Of a DNA stretch of 37,404 bases, positions 1-11,000 are shown in pieces. Within the stretch, counting starts at the first letter, position 1. Every line of letters begins with the position of its first letter. The notes under the pieces were generated by a model. It was given only the letters and a program-made list of their open reading frames with translations. It had not been told where the DNA came from and did no database searches. The position numbers and the translations under genes are program-made. Source of the stretch: Coriobacteriia bacterium (lineage in GTDB: Bacteria; Actinomycetota; Coriobacteriia; Anaerosomatales; PALSA-660); the NCBI GenBank assembly GCA_025361505.1, contig JANYKZ010000042.1:1-37404 (forward strand), given 5' to 3'.

Positions 1-933
1 GCGAAGATGAAGGACGGCGTGCGGCTGGTCAACACGGCCCGCGGCGGCATCTACCAGACCGACGCGCTGGTCGACGCGCTCAAGAGCGGCAAGGTCGCCA
101 GCGCGGCAATCGACGTGTTCGAGGTCGAGCCGACCACCGAGTCGCCGCTCTTCGCTCTCGACAACGTGATCGTAACGCCGCACCTGGGCGCCTCGACCGA
201 AGAGGCCCAGGACCGCGCCGGCGAGCAGATCGCCGAGCTCGTGGCGGCGGGGCTGCGCGGTGAGATGGTCTCCACGGCCGTCAACATCGCGCCGGTGTCA
301 CCCGACGTCATGGACAAGGTCGGTCCGTACCTCCAGCTCGCCGAGCAGATGGGCGCGATGGTCGCGCAGATGGCTCCCGGCGGCGTCGACAAGATCGAGA
401 TCGTCATGATCGGCGGCCTCGCCGACACCGACACGCGCATCCTGCGGACGGCCGTGCTCAAGGGCATGCTGGCGGTCGCCACGGACGAGCCCGTCAACTA
501 CGTCAACGCCGACTACTTCGCGCGTCAGCGCGGCATCGGCGTGACCGAATCGAAGCGTACCGCGACCCACGACTACGTCTCCATGGTCGTCGTGAAGGCC
601 GAGTCCGGTGACAAGTCGGTCGACGTGGCGGCGGCCCTGGTCGGCAAGAAGAACGAGCCGCGCCTCGTCTCCCTGTTCGGCTACGACCTCGACATGCTCC
701 CGGACCGGTACATGGCGTTCTTCAGCTACCCGGACCGCCCCGGCATGATCGGCAAGGTCGGCACGATCCTGGGAGACGCGGGCATCAACATCGGCTCCAT
801 GCAGGTGGGACGCAAGGAGGCCGGCGGGAAGGCGCTCATGGGGATCACCGTCGACACCCGGCTGGACGCATCCCTGTTGGCGAAGATCAAGTCCGAGGCC
901 GGGATGAAGCACGCGTGGTCGGTCGAGTTGTAA
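1..933 (+). CDS. serA: D-3-phosphoglycerate dehydrogenase, C-terminal part (5' end outside window)
   Basis: Oxidises 3-phosphoglycerate to 3-phosphohydroxypyruvate with NAD+, the first step of serine synthesis in the cytosol. The reading frame is open from base 1, so the gene starts upstream; about 310 residues remain of a family usually near 525. Visible are the end of the NAD-binding domain (VNTARGG, then the catalytic-histidine segment [12 protein letters not shown]), the intervening allosteric substrate-binding domain typical of long SerA, and a C-terminal ACT domain ([20 protein letters not shown]) that in relatives binds serine for feedback inhibition. leuA follows after 25 bases on the same strand, so co-transcription is likely. 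Missing residues are due only to the window edge. Confidence 0.95.
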   Translation, partial: AKMKDGVRLVNTARGGIYQTDALVDALKSGKVASAAIDVFEVEPTTESPLFALDNVIVTPHLGASTEEAQDRAGEQIAELVAAGLRGEMVSTAVNIAPVSPDVMDKVGPYLQLAEQMGAMVAQMAPGGVDKIEIVMIGGLADTDTRILRTAVLKGMLAVATDEPVNYVNADYFARQRGIGVTESKRTATHDYVSMVVVKAESGDKSVDVAAALVGKKNEPRLVSLFGYDLDMLPDRYMAFFSYPDRPGMIGKVGTILGDAGINIGSMQVGRKEAGGKALMGITVDTRLDASLLAKIKSEAGMKHAWSVEL

Positions 934-958
934 GCACAGCCTAAGGGGCTTGGTCAGC

Positions 959-2500
959 ATGGCGCCGGACATCGTTCGCATCTTCGACACCACCCTGCGC
1001 GACGGGGAACAGTCCCCGGGCGCCAGCATGAACACCGCAGAGAAGCTGGAGATCGCGCGGCAGCTCGTCCGTCTCGGCGTGGACGTGATCGAAGCCGGCT
1101 TCCCGGTCTCGAGTCCCGGCGACTTCGAGTCGGTGCGCCGCATCGGCGCCGAGGTCGGCGACGCGGTCGTGGTGTGCGCTCTCTCGCGCGCGGTCCCCAA
1201 CGACATCCGGGTCGCGGCCGACGCGCTTTCGACCGCGAAGCGACCGCGCATCCACACCGGCATCGGCGTGAGCCCGTCGCACCTGCGGGACAAGTTGCGC
1301 ATCGACGAGGCCACGGCCATCGAGCGGGCGGTCGCGGCCGTGAAGCTCGCGCGCAGTCTCGTGGGCGACGTCGAGTTCTACGCGGAGGACGCCGGGCGCG
1401 CCGAGCCGGCCTTCCTCTATCGCATGGTCGAGGCCGCCATCGCCGCCGGCGCCACGGTGGTCAACATCCCCGACACCACCGGCTACACCTATCCGGAGGA
1501 GTTCGGCGCGCTCATTGCGGGGCTGTACGGCAACGTCGCCGGCATCGAGAAGGCCACGGTGTCGGTGCACTGCCACAACGACCTGGGCATGGCCACCTCC
1601 AACGCGCTCGCGGGTGTGAAGGCCGGAGCGCGCCAGGTCGAGTGCACCATCAACGGCATCGGGGAGCGCGCGGGCAACACGGCGCTCGAAGAGGTCGTGA
1701 TGGCACTGCGCCAGCGCTCGGCCTACTTCGGGTGCGACACGCGCATCGACGCCCATAACATCACCCGGCTCTCGCGACTCGTGTCCAAGATCACCGGCAT
1801 CCCGGTCCAGCCGAACAAGGCGATCGTGGGCGCGAACGCGTTCGCGCACTCGTCGGGCATCCACCAGGACGGCGTGCTCAAGGAGCGCTCCACCTACGAG
1901 ATCATCGATCCGGCGGAGGTCGGCGTCGGTGGCAGCTCGATCGTGCTGTCGGCCCGCAGCGGCCGGCACGCGCTCAAGCACCGCCTCGGCGAGCTCGACA
2001 TCGTGCTCAGCGACGCCGAGTTCGACCAGGTCTACCAGCAGTTCCTGGCGCTGGCGGACAAGAAGAAGGAGGTCTTCGACGAGGACCTCGAGGCGCTCGT
2101 CTCCGACTCCGAGCGTTCCGCCGAGGAGGTCTGGCACCTCGAGCAGGTGCACGTGACGTGCGGCGAGCCCGGGATCCCGACGGCCACCGTCGAGCTGATC
2201 ACCGCCGCCGGCGAGCACGTCATCGACGCCTCGCACGGCGACGGCCCCGTCGACGCGGTGTGCAACGCCATCAACCGGATCGTCGGAGTGCCCGTCGAGA
2301 TGATCGAGTTCACGGTCCAGTCGGTGACCAAGGGCCTTGACGCCCTGGGCGAGGTGGCCTTCCGCGTGCGGAGCGAGGACGGCAGGGTCTTCACGGGCCG
2401 CGGCGCGCACTCCGATATCATCGTGGCCTCCGCGAAGGCGTACACCAACGCCTTGAACCGCCTGCTCGTGAGCGTCAAGCCAAGCGTCAGCGAAGAGTAG
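959..2500 (+). CDS. leuA: 2-isopropylmalate synthase
   Basis: Condenses acetyl-CoA with 2-oxoisovalerate to 2-isopropylmalate, the committed step of leucine synthesis. The 513-aa protein has the family signature [12 protein letters not shown] (catalytic Arg14-Asp15), the metal-binding HCHNDLG (His204, His206), NGIGERAGN, and a C-terminal regulatory domain (about residues 390-513) that in relatives binds leucine. Length is normal for type-1 LeuA. The frame is open from a TTG at 950, but AAGGGG at 943-948 is only one base from that codon and ten from the ATG at 959, so the ATG is preferred. It is the second alpha-isopropylmalate-type synthase in the operon; cimA at 6402 is the other. The GEQSPGASM signature separates this one as LeuA. 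Confidence 0.95.
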   Translation: MAPDIVRIFDTTLRDGEQSPGASMNTAEKLEIARQLVRLGVDVIEAGFPVSSPGDFESVRRIGAEVGDAVVVCALSRAVPNDIRVAADALSTAKRPRIHTGIGVSPSHLRDKLRIDEATAIERAVAAVKLARSLVGDVEFYAEDAGRAEPAFLYRMVEAAIAAGATVVNIPDTTGYTYPEEFGALIAGLYGNVAGIEKATVSVHCHNDLGMATSNALAGVKAGARQVECTINGIGERAGNTALEEVVMALRQRSAYFGCDTRIDAHNITRLSRLVSKITGIPVQPNKAIVGANAFAHSSGIHQDGVLKERSTYEIIDPAEVGVGGSSIVLSARSGRHALKHRLGELDIVLSDAEFDQVYQQFLALADKKKEVFDEDLEALVSDSERSAEEVWHLEQVHVTCGEPGIPTATVELITAAGEHVIDASHGDGPVDAVCNAINRIVGVPVEMIEFTVQSVTKGLDALGEVAFRVRSEDGRVFTGRGAHSDIIVASAKAYTNALNRLLVSVKPSVSEE

Positions 2501-2516
2501 CGAAAGGACGCACGCG

Positions 2517-3785
2517 ATGCCCCGTCCCATGACGATCACCGAGAAGCTGCTGGCCGCCCACGCGGGCCTGGACGAGGTCGTCCCGGGCCAGCTCATCGAG
2601 TGCGCGCTCGACCTGGTGCTGGCCAACGACGTGACGGCGCCCATCGCCATCCGCGAGTTCCGGCGCATCGGTGTCGACGCTGTGTTCGATCCGGGCAAGA
2701 TCGCACTGGTACCGGACCACTACACGCCGAACAAGGACATCAAGTCGGCCGAGCAGGCCAAGATCGTCCGGGAGTTCGCCCGCGAGTTCGGCATCTCGCA
2801 CTACTACGAGATCGGCTGCATGGGTGTGGAGCACGCGCTGCTCCCCGAACAGGGCGTTGTGGGCCCTGGCGACGTCATCATCGGCGCCGACTCCCACACG
2901 TGCACCTACGGCGCCCTGGGGGCCTTCGCGACCGGCGTGGGGTCCACGGACGCCGCCGCGGGGATGGCCACCGGCACGGCGTGGTTCAAGGTCCCTTCCT
3001 CGATCAGGTTCGAGATCACCGGCGAGCTGCGGCCCTGGGTGGGCGGCAAGGACATCATCCTGCACATCATCGGGATGATCGGGGTCGATGGCGCGCTCTA
3101 CCAGTCGATGGAGTTCACCGGCGAGACGATCGAGCGCCTCGGCATGGATGACCGCTTCACCATCTGCAACATGGCGATCGAGGCCGGCGGCAAGAGCGGC
3201 ATCATCGCGTTCGACGAGACGACCCGTGCCTACGTCGAGGGCCGCGCCGAGCGTCCGTGGACCGTCTACGCCTCCGACCCGGATGCGGAGTACGCGCGCG
3301 TGATCCGCATCGACGCGTCGGAGATCGAGCCGACCGTCGCGTTCCCGCACCTGCCGTCCAACACGCGCCCCGTACGCGAGGCGCGCCACGTCGAGGTCGA
3401 CCAGGTCGTGATCGGTTCCTGCACGAACGGCCGCATCGAGGACCTGCGCATCGCAGCCGGCATCCTGAAGGGCCGGAAGGTCGACCCGAGGGTGCGACTC
3501 ATCGTGATCCCCGCCACTCAGGCGATCTGGAAGCAGGCCATGCACGAAGGGCTGTTCGACGTCTTCGTCGACGCAGGCGGCGCCGTGTCCACGCCGACCT
3601 GCGGCCCGTGCCTCGGCGGCCACATGGGCATCCTCGCGGCGGGGGAGCGCGCGCTGGCGACAACCAACCGCAACTTCGTCGGACGCATGGGCGACCCGAC
3701 CTCCGAGGTCTACCTCGCGTCTCCCGCCGTGGCCGCGGCGACCGCCGTGGCCGGCCACATCGCCCTGCCCGAAGACCTGGCATAG
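2517..3785 (+). CDS. leuC: 3-isopropylmalate dehydratase, large subunit
   Basis: With LeuD it isomerises 2-isopropylmalate to 3-isopropylmalate using a [4Fe-4S] cluster. The 422-aa length fits the shorter HacA-like (type 2) LeuC rather than the roughly 465-aa E. coli form. Cluster ligands are visible as Cys302 in GSCTNGR and Cys362/Cys365 in [26 protein letters not shown] is the aconitase-superfamily active-site segment. AAAGGA at 2503-2508 lies eight bases before the ATG. Type-2 enzymes often also act on citramalate ((R)-2-methylmalate), which suits an operon carrying both leuA and cimA; that dual use is inferred. Confidence 0.95.
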   Translation: MPRPMTITEKLLAAHAGLDEVVPGQLIECALDLVLANDVTAPIAIREFRRIGVDAVFDPGKIALVPDHYTPNKDIKSAEQAKIVREFAREFGISHYYEIGCMGVEHALLPEQGVVGPGDVIIGADSHTCTYGALGAFATGVGSTDAAAGMATGTAWFKVPSSIRFEITGELRPWVGGKDIILHIIGMIGVDGALYQSMEFTGETIERLGMDDRFTICNMAIEAGGKSGIIAFDETTRAYVEGRAERPWTVYASDPDAEYARVIRIDASEIEPTVAFPHLPSNTRPVREARHVEVDQVVIGSCTNGRIEDLRIAAGILKGRKVDPRVRLIVIPATQAIWKQAMHEGLFDVFVDAGGAVSTPTCGPCLGGHMGILAAGERALATTNRNFVGRMGDPTSEVYLASPAVAAATAVAGHIALPEDLA

Positions 3786-3797
3786 GGAGCACGGACC

Positions 3798-4292
3798 ATG
3801 CGCTTCGAAGGCACCGCACACCGCTACGGGCGTGACGTCGACACCGACGTCATCATCCCCGCGCGCTACCTCAACACCTCCGACCCGGCCGAGCTCGCCA
3901 AGCACTGCATGGAGGACATCGACGCCGGCTTCGTGGCGAAGGTGAAGTCCGGCGACATCATCGTGGCCGATGAGAACTTCGGCTGCGGCTCGAGCCGCGA
4001 GCACGCGCCCATCGCGATCAAACACGCGGGCGTCGACGTGGTCATCGCCTCGTCGTTCGCGCGCATCTTCTACCGCAACGCGATCAACACCGGGCTGCCC
4101 ATCATGGAGTCGCCCGAAGCCGCGCGCGGGATCAAGGACGGCGACCGAGTGGCCGTCGATGCCGACACCGGCACGATCACGGACCTCACCACGGGAGAGG
4201 TCTACACGGCCCAGCCGTTCCCGCCCTTCGTGAAGGCGATCATCGAGCGCGGCGGGCTGATCGAGTCCGTGAAGGACAAGGTGGGCACGTGA
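3798..4292 (+). CDS. leuD: 3-isopropylmalate dehydratase, small subunit
   Basis: Small 'swivel' subunit that completes the active site of LeuC. The 164-aa protein matches the compact type-2 LeuD and carries the substrate-binding motif [13 protein letters not shown], preceded by [15 protein letters not shown] near the N-terminus. GGGAG just after the leuC stop serves as ribosome-binding site. The stop codon overlaps the leuB start in a GTGA arrangement, indicating translational coupling. Nothing is unusual in it. Confidence 0.95.
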   Translation: MRFEGTAHRYGRDVDTDVIIPARYLNTSDPAELAKHCMEDIDAGFVAKVKSGDIIVADENFGCGSSREHAPIAIKHAGVDVVIASSFARIFYRNAINTGLPIMESPEAARGIKDGDRVAVDADTGTITDLTTGEVYTAQPFPPFVKAIIERGGLIESVKDKVGT

Positions 4293-5395
4293 CCCGCTCC
4301 GTTCGCATCTGTCTGCTTCCCGGAGACGGCATCGGGCCCGAGATCACGCGCGAGGCCGTGAAGGTCCTGCGCGCGATCGGGGAGCGCCGGGGCGTGGAGT
4401 TCGACTTCCGCGAGGCGTTGCTCGGCGGCGTCGCGATCGACGAGACCGGCTCCCCGCTGCCGCCCAAGACGCTCGCGGAGGCGCACGCGGCCGACGCGGT
4501 GCTGCTCGCCGCGATCGGCGGCCCGAAGTGGGACACCACCGACCCCGCCAAGCCGCGCCCGGAGCAGGGGCTGCTCGGCATCCGCAAGGAGCTCGGCCTC
4601 TACGCCAACCTGAGGCCTGTGCGCATCTTCGCACCGCTGGTGGGCGCTTCGTCGCTGAAGCCCGAGGCCCTCGAGGGCGTCGACATGCTCATCGTCCGCG
4701 AACTCACCGGAGGCCTGTACTTCGGTGCGCGCGGCCGCGAGGCCGACGCGCTCGGCGCGGCGACCGGCGGCGGCGCGGGCAGGCGCGCGTACGACACGCT
4801 CGACTACCGCGAGTACGAGATCGAGCGCATCGCACGTACGGCGTTCGAGGCCGCGCGCGGCCGCCGCTCGAAGGTCCACTCCGTCGACAAGGCCAACGTG
4901 CTGGAGTCGTCGCGCCTGTGGCGCGAGGTCGTGCACGAGGTGGCGCGTGACTACGCGGACGTCGAGCTCATCGACCAGCTCGTGGACAACACGGCCATGC
5001 AGCTCGTGCGCCGTCCGGCCCAGTTCGACGTGATCGTCACCGAGAACATGTTCGGCGACATCCTCTCCGACGAGGCGTCGATGCTCACGGGGTCGCTCGG
5101 CATGCTCGCCTCCGCTTCGCTCGGCGACGGGACGGCCCTCTACGAGCCGAGCCACGGGTCGGCGCCCGACATCGCGGGCCTGGGTGTCGCCAATCCGCTC
5201 GCCATGCTCCTGTCGGTGGAGATGATGCTCCGCCACTCGCTCGGGATGCAGGAGGCCTCTGACGCGCTCTCAGACGCCATCGCGCGGACGCTCGACGACG
5301 GGTACCGCACGCGCGACATCGCGGACGAGAACACGGACGCGGCGCTGCTCGTCGGCACGGTCGAGATGGGCGACCTGGTCGTCGCGCGACTGTAG
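4289..5395 (+). CDS. leuB: 3-isopropylmalate dehydrogenase
   Basis: NAD+-dependent oxidative decarboxylation of 3-isopropylmalate to 2-oxoisocaproate; relatives also convert 3-methylmalate to 2-oxobutyrate in the citramalate route. The 368-aa protein has [11 protein letters not shown] at the N-terminus, the LeuB-specific [28 protein letters not shown], the metal-binding region [15 protein letters not shown] and the nucleotide loop [15 protein letters not shown] distinguishes it from isocitrate and tartrate dehydrogenases. It starts with GTG overlapping the leuD stop (GTGA). Confidence 0.95.
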   Translation: MTRSVRICLLPGDGIGPEITREAVKVLRAIGERRGVEFDFREALLGGVAIDETGSPLPPKTLAEAHAADAVLLAAIGGPKWDTTDPAKPRPEQGLLGIRKELGLYANLRPVRIFAPLVGASSLKPEALEGVDMLIVRELTGGLYFGARGREADALGAATGGGAGRRAYDTLDYREYEIERIARTAFEAARGRRSKVHSVDKANVLESSRLWREVVHEVARDYADVELIDQLVDNTAMQLVRRPAQFDVIVTENMFGDILSDEASMLTGSLGMLASASLGDGTALYEPSHGSAPDIAGLGVANPLAMLLSVEMMLRHSLGMQEASDALSDAIARTLDDGYRTRDIADENTDAALLVGTVEMGDLVVARL

Positions 5396-5458
5396 GACCG
5401 GATGGGCACACCCGTGTGCGCACTCGCGCGCATGCGAAACGAAGGAAGGGGTTTGACG

Positions 5459-6376
5459 ATGGCGGATCTCCCGAAGGTGGACAAGATCTGGATGGACGGC
5501 GCCCTGGTCGATTGGGACAAGGCGCAGGTCCACGTCCTGACGCATGCGCTGCACTACGGTTCCGGTGTGTTCGAAGGCATCCGCTGCTACGACACCCCCG
5601 AGGGCCCCGCGGTCTTCCGCCTCACCGAGCACATGGAACGGCTGGCGCGGTCGGCCAAGATGATGCGTATGCCGTTGCCGTACACGGTCGAGGAGCTCGT
5701 TGCCGCGACCCTCGAGCTCATCGCCGTGAACAAGCTCCCGGCGTGCTATATCCGCCCGCTCATCTACCGCGGGTACGGCGTCATGGGTCTCGACCCGATA
5801 CCCTCGCCGGTCAGCGTCGTCATCGCCGTGTGGCCGTGGGACACCTACCTCGGCGAGGACGCGCTCAAGAACGGCGTCGACGCCGGCATCTCCTCGTGGC
5901 GCCAGCGCGGCGTGAACGCCTCGCCTCCGCAGATCAAGTCGACGGGCAACTACATCAACTCGTCGTTCGCACGCATGGAGGCCAACGACCACGGCTACGC
6001 CGAGGCGATCCTGCTCAACGAGGCCGGCTTCGTGTGCGAGGGCACCGGCGAGAACATCTTCGTGGTGCGCGACGAGATCATTGTCACCCCGCCCGTCTCC
6101 GACGGCGTGCTCGAGGGCATCACGCGTGACACGGTGATCGCGATCGCGCAGGACCTCGACTTCGACATCATCGAGGCGTCGATGACGCGCGCCGATCTCT
6201 ACGTCGCCGACGAGGTCTTCTTCACCGGTTCCGCCGCGGAGATCGTCCCCGTTCGCTCGGTCGACCACCGAGAGATCGGCACCCCCGGCCCCATCACGCT
6301 GGCCATCCAGGAGGCGTACTTCAACATCGTGCGCGGGCGTGACGCCGAGTACGAGTACTGGCTCGAGCGGGTCTAA
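5459..6376 (+). CDS. ilvE: branched-chain amino acid aminotransferase
   Basis: PLP-dependent class IV aminotransferase performing the last step of leucine, isoleucine and valine synthesis. The 305-aa protein has ALHYGSGVFEGIR near the N-terminus, the PLP-binding lysine Lys160 in PQIKSTGNYINS, and the cofactor-binding segment EGTGENIF. The open frame extends back to an ATG at 5402, but AAGGAAGGGG at 5442-5451 ends seven bases before the ATG at 5459. The extra 19 residues look unconserved, so 5459 is chosen. It sits 63 bases after leuB and 25 before cimA, in the same operon. Confidence 0.93.
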   Translation: MADLPKVDKIWMDGALVDWDKAQVHVLTHALHYGSGVFEGIRCYDTPEGPAVFRLTEHMERLARSAKMMRMPLPYTVEELVAATLELIAVNKLPACYIRPLIYRGYGVMGLDPIPSPVSVVIAVWPWDTYLGEDALKNGVDAGISSWRQRGVNASPPQIKSTGNYINSSFARMEANDHGYAEAILLNEAGFVCEGTGENIFVVRDEIIVTPPVSDGVLEGITRDTVIAIAQDLDFDIIEASMTRADLYVADEVFFTGSAAEIVPVRSVDHREIGTPGPITLAIQEAYFNIVRGRDAEYEYWLERV

Positions 6377-6401
6377 CCGTCCGGCCCAGGAGGCCCCACG
6401 C

Positions 6402-7958
6402 ATGATCACCATCTACGACACCACACTGCGCGACGGGACCCAGCGCGAGGGCATGTCCCTTTCGGTCGAGGACAAGTTGCGCATCGTCCGGCGCCTCGAC
6501 GACCTCGGCGTGCACTTCGTCGAGGGCGGGTTCCCGGGCTCCAACCCCAAGGACATCGAGTTCTTCGAGCGTGTCCGCTCGCTCGATCTGCGGACCGCGG
6601 TCGTCTCGGCGTTCGGCTCGACGCGCCGCAAGGACGTCGCAGCCGCCGACGACCCCGGCCTCGCGGCGCTGCTCGCGACCGGATGCGACGCCGTCTGCAT
6701 CGTCGGCAAGTCCTGGGACCTGCACGTGACCGAGGCGCTGGGCGCAACGCTCGAACAGAACCTGGCGATGGTCTCGGAGAGCGTCGCGCACCTCAAGGCC
6801 GCCGGCCGCACGGTCTTCCTCGACGCCGAGCACTTCTTCGACGGCTACACGGCCAACCCCGGGTACGCGCTGGCCGTGTGCCGCGCCGCCGCCGACGCGG
6901 GTGCGGACGCGGTCGTGCTGTGCGACACCAACGGCGGCACCCTCCCGCAGGACGTGTCGCGCGTGGTGGCCACCATCGCGCCGATGGTGGGCGCGCCGCT
7001 GGGCATCCACACGCACAACGACGCGGGCTGCGCCGTCGCCAACGCGCTGCTCGCGGTCGAGGCCGGCTGCACCCACGTGCAGGGCACCATCAACGGCTAC
7101 GGCGAGCGCACCGGCAACGCCGACCTCACCGCGATCCTCCCGGCTCTCGCGCTCAAGATGGGTCTCGAGTGCATCAGCCGAGACCAGCTGCACCTACTCA
7201 CGGAGGTCAGCCACTTCGTTGCCGAGATCGCCAACTTGTCGCCGTACGCGCAGCAGCCGTACGTGGGCACGAGCGCCTTCGCGCACAAGGGCGGGCTGCA
7301 CGCGAGCGCGAACGACCGCCTCGCCGGCGCCTACGAGCACATCGACCCGGCAGCGGTGGGTAACCTCGCGCGGGTCGTGGTAAGTGAGCTGGCCGGCCGC
7401 GCGTCGCTCTTGATGAAGGCAAAGGAGCTCGGCATCGACCTGTCGGCAGACCCCGCGGTCATCGGCGACGTGCTGGAGACCGTCAAGGAGCTCGAGCACC
7501 ACGGCTACACCTTCGAGGCCGCCGACGCCTCGCTCGAGATCCTGATGCGCAAGCGGACGGGCTCCTACTCGCCGCTGTTCACCCTCGAGTCCTTCCGCTG
7601 CATCATGGAGAAGCGCGAGGACGGTCGCGTGATGACCGAGGCGACGATCAAGCTCTTCTGCGAAGGCGAGCGATTCGTGGCGACGGGGGAGGGCAACGGC
7701 CCGGTCAACGCGCTGGACCGCGCCCTGCGGCTGGCGATCGGACGCTTCTATCCGGCGCTCGAGCGCATCGAACTGACCGACTTCAAGGTCCGCGTGCTGG
7801 ACGAGAAGAAGGGCACGGGCGCCGTCACGCGCGTTCTCATCGTCTCTGACGACGGCACGGAGTCGTGGGGGACCGTCGGCGTCAGCGAGAACATCATCGA
7901 GGCCTCCTGGGAGGCGCTCGTCGACTCCATCGAGTACGGGCTCACGCGCGGGCGGTAG
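6402..7958 (+). CDS. cimA: (R)-citramalate synthase
   Basis: Condenses acetyl-CoA with pyruvate to (R)-citramalate. LeuCD and LeuB can then carry this to 2-oxobutyrate, giving isoleucine without threonine deaminase. The 518-aa protein has YDTTLRDGTQREGMSLS, FVEGGFPGSNPKD, metal-binding HTHNDAGC (His203, His205), INGYGERTGNAD, and a C-terminal LeuA-type regulatory domain. The GTQREG and EGGFPGSNPKD signatures mark CimA rather than LeuA or homocitrate synthase. AGGAGG at 6388-6393 lies eight bases before the ATG at 6402; an upstream ATG at 6339, inside ilvE, is rejected. A strong hairpin follows. Confidence 0.92.
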   Translation: MITIYDTTLRDGTQREGMSLSVEDKLRIVRRLDDLGVHFVEGGFPGSNPKDIEFFERVRSLDLRTAVVSAFGSTRRKDVAAADDPGLAALLATGCDAVCIVGKSWDLHVTEALGATLEQNLAMVSESVAHLKAAGRTVFLDAEHFFDGYTANPGYALAVCRAAADAGADAVVLCDTNGGTLPQDVSRVVATIAPMVGAPLGIHTHNDAGCAVANALLAVEAGCTHVQGTINGYGERTGNADLTAILPALALKMGLECISRDQLHLLTEVSHFVAEIANLSPYAQQPYVGTSAFAHKGGLHASANDRLAGAYEHIDPAAVGNLARVVVSELAGRASLLMKAKELGIDLSADPAVIGDVLETVKELEHHGYTFEAADASLEILMRKRTGSYSPLFTLESFRCIMEKREDGRVMTEATIKLFCEGERFVATGEGNGPVNALDRALRLAIGRFYPALERIELTDFKVRVLDEKKGTGAVTRVLIVSDDGTESWGTVGVSENIIEASWEALVDSIEYGLTRGR

Positions 7959-7983
7959 ACGTCAGCGCGGCCGTGTCGAATGC

Positions 7984-8016
7984 ATAGGGCCCGGCGTGGA
8001 CCACGCCGGGCCCTAT
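7984..8016. terminator. bidirectional hairpin between cimA and cytochrome 1
   Basis: Perfect 16-bp inverted repeat, ATAGGGCCCGGCGTGG and its complement, separated by one base. It lies 25 bases after the cimA stop and 17 bases beyond the convergent cytochrome stop. The U-tract is weak on both sides, so it is called from the stem and the convergent position. Confidence 0.75.
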
Positions 8017-8033
8017 CGAACACGCGATCGAGC

Positions 8034-11000
8034 CTACTCGGCAGTGACGCTGACCGTGATGTCGTGCTGCGCCTCAGTGTTGCCGCACGCGTCGTCGGAG
8101 TAGAAGTAGACGTGGTGATCGACGGCCCCGGTACCGGGCGCGGGGATGACGACCGTCGTGCCCTGTGCCCATCCGCCCCCGTCGATCTTGTAGTAGGTGT
8201 GGGCGACGCCGGAGCCGAGGGGGCTGTACTCGCCCGTGTCCGTCACCGTCAGCTCGATCGTGGCGGAACCACCCGACGAGCCGGGCCGTGTGGCGGTCGT
8301 CGTCGGAGGGATCTTGTCGTACGGGCCGTTGAGGTGGGACTGCCACTGGGGGGAATCCTGGTTCCCGTGACAGTTCCAGCTGCATGTATAGGACGTCATG
8401 TACCACGGAGCCGGGTGAGGGTATCGACCCACGAGAGCAGAGGTGGGTGAGCCGATCAGCGAGGTATGGCACGCGGAGCAGGCGGTGGCGGCGGAGATGA
8501 TGGCCGGCGCCGGGGTGCCGTACTTGCGCGGGTGCCAGCCTCCGGCCTTCGTGTGGCAGACGTTGCAGTCGAGATGCACGTTCACGTGGGCGGTGAGCGA
8601 GGTGTCAGGATGGCACGTCACGCAGTCCTTGGAGAGCGCGTGGTCCGGGTTGCCATGGCAGGCGGGACAACGAGTGCGACCGTGGATCGCCACGACGTCA
8701 CCGGTGTGACAGCCGGACTTCACGCAGGTGGGCGAGAGGCCGAGGGCGTGGCTGTCGGCCATCTTCGGATGGGCGTCGGGGTAGGGATGGGCCGCGGCGG
8801 GATCGTGACAATCCGGAGCGCTGCAGTTCGTGGTCAGGGCCTTGCTCCCGGAATGACACGTCACGCAGCCCTGCGCCGTGTGGATGGCGATGACGTTCGT
8901 GCCACCGACCCCGCCGGTGTGGCAGTCGCGAGCGATGCACGAGGGCGCGGCCCCGAGGGTGTGTTCGGCGTCGACCGAGACGTGCATCGCGCGCGGCGTT
9001 CCGGCCTTGTGGCAGGCGTCCTGGAGGCACGAGAAGCCGTCGGACGCGGTACTGGCCGGAGTCGGATGGCACTTCGTGCAGCTCTCCCGGTTGCCCTTCT
9101 CGCCATGAACGAGCTGCAGGTCCATAGTCCCGTGGCACGAGGAGCAGGACTGATCGGCGTAGCGCGTGCCGAGGATGGTGATGGTGCCCGCGCTCACCGT
9201 GGCCGGATGACTGCCGTGGTCCGCGGGCGATCCCGGACCGTGGCACGCGGCGCACGATGTGTCGTGGTTCGCGAGGGCGGACCTGATCGTCGCGGGAGCG
9301 ATCGTCCCCGCCGGGTCGGGCTCGTGGCACGTCGCGCAACCCTTCGCGTGTATCAGCGTGAGGTTGCCCGCGTGGCAGCCCGACCCGAGGCAGGCGGCCG
9401 AACTCGCAGGTACCGTGTGCAGGTCACCTGTCGCTCCCGGGTCGTTGGGCGATCCGATTCCCCAGTCGTCGTGGCAGCCGCGGTTCGCGCAAGTCGACGA
9501 GATGTGGTCGTCGCTCGTCTGCGCCCAGATGGCCCCGTCGAGGGTCTGGAACGGCGTCCCGTGACAGCTGGAGCACGCCCTGTCCGGCTGCGCAGCCGGG
9601 TAGTGCCGGTAGGACAGCCCGTAGATGGCCGAGTGGCAATCGCTGCACCAGGCATGCGAGGAGGAATGCGCGGAGGGGTGGCAGGTGGCACACCGCAGGT
9701 CGTTGGCGGCGATGGCCCCCGTCACTCTGGAGTCCTTGGATGCGTGGCACGTGACACATGCGCCGTGCTTGGCCGACACGACACCGGTCGTGCTGTTGAT
9801 CGCGATCAGGTTGGTGCCGTCGTGGCACGCGGAACCGGTGCAGCCGTCAGCCCGCGTCGCGGGCAAGGCGTGCTTGGCTGTGTGGTCGGTGGTCGGGTGG
9901 CAGGTGTCGCACCTCAGGTCCTGCTCGGCGATCGCGCCGATGACATTCGGGTCGCTCGACGAGTGGCAGGTTGCGCACGAGGCGTGCTTCGCCGACACCG
10001 CGCCCTTGAACCGGATGGCCCCCAGGTTCGTGCCGTCGTGGCACGCGGAACCGGTGCAGCCGTCAGCCCGCGTCGCGGGCAAGGCGTGCTTGGCGGCGTG
10101 GTCGGTGGTCGGATGACAGGTGTCGCACCTCAGGTCCTGCTCGGCGATCGCGCCGATGACATTCGGGTCGCTCGAAGAGTGGCAGGTTGCGCACCATGCG
10201 TGCTTGGCCGACACCGCACCCTTGAACCGGATCGCGGTCAGGTTCGTGCCGTCGTGGCACTGGGAGCCGGTGCAGCCGTCGACGCGGGTGGACGGCAAGG
10301 CGTGCTTGGCGGCGTGGTCGGTGGTCGGGTGGCAGGTGTCGCACCTCAGGTCCTGCTCGGCGATCGCGCCGATGACATTCGGGTCGCTCGACGAATGGCA
10401 GGTGGCGCATGCCGCGTGCTTCGCCGACACGGAACCCTTGAACCGGATCGCGCCCAGGTTGGTGCCATCGTGACACGCCGAACCGGTGCATCCGTCGACT
10501 CGGGGGGAGGGCAGAGCGTGCTTGGCCGCGTGGTCGATCGTCGGGTGACAGGTCGCGCACCGCAGGTCGTGCGAGGCGATGGCCCCGATGACGATGGTGT
10601 CCTTGGAGGCGTGACAGGTCGCGCACGCGCCATGCTTGGCCGACACCGCGCCCTTGAACCGGATCGCGGTCAGGTTGGTGCCGTTGTGACACGCCGAACC
10701 GGTGCATCCGTCGACTCGCGGGGAGGGCAGGCCGTGCTTGGCTGCGTGGTCGACCGTCGGGTGGCAGGTCGCGCACCGCAGGTCGTGCGAGGCGATCGCA
10801 CCGCTGACGTTGGGATCGCTCGAGGAATGGCAGGTGGCGCACGCTGCGTGCTTGGCCGACGTCGCGCCCTTGAACTGGATCGCGCCCAGGTTGGTGCCAT
10901 CGTGACACGCCGAACCGGTGCATCCGTCGACTCGGGGGGAGGGCAGAGCGTGCTTGGCCGCGTGGTCGAGGCCGGCGTGACAGGCGACCGCGCCGCAATC

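Noticed and set aside
941-4025. Long minus-strand frames opposite leuA, leuC and leuD
   Set aside because: His/Arg/Val-rich shadow translations of well-identified leucine genes.
9680-10985. Regularly spaced repeats as a CRISPR array
   Set aside because: The period is 216 bases, the reading frame is continuous, and units encode conserved haem motifs; there are no short repeats with unique spacers.
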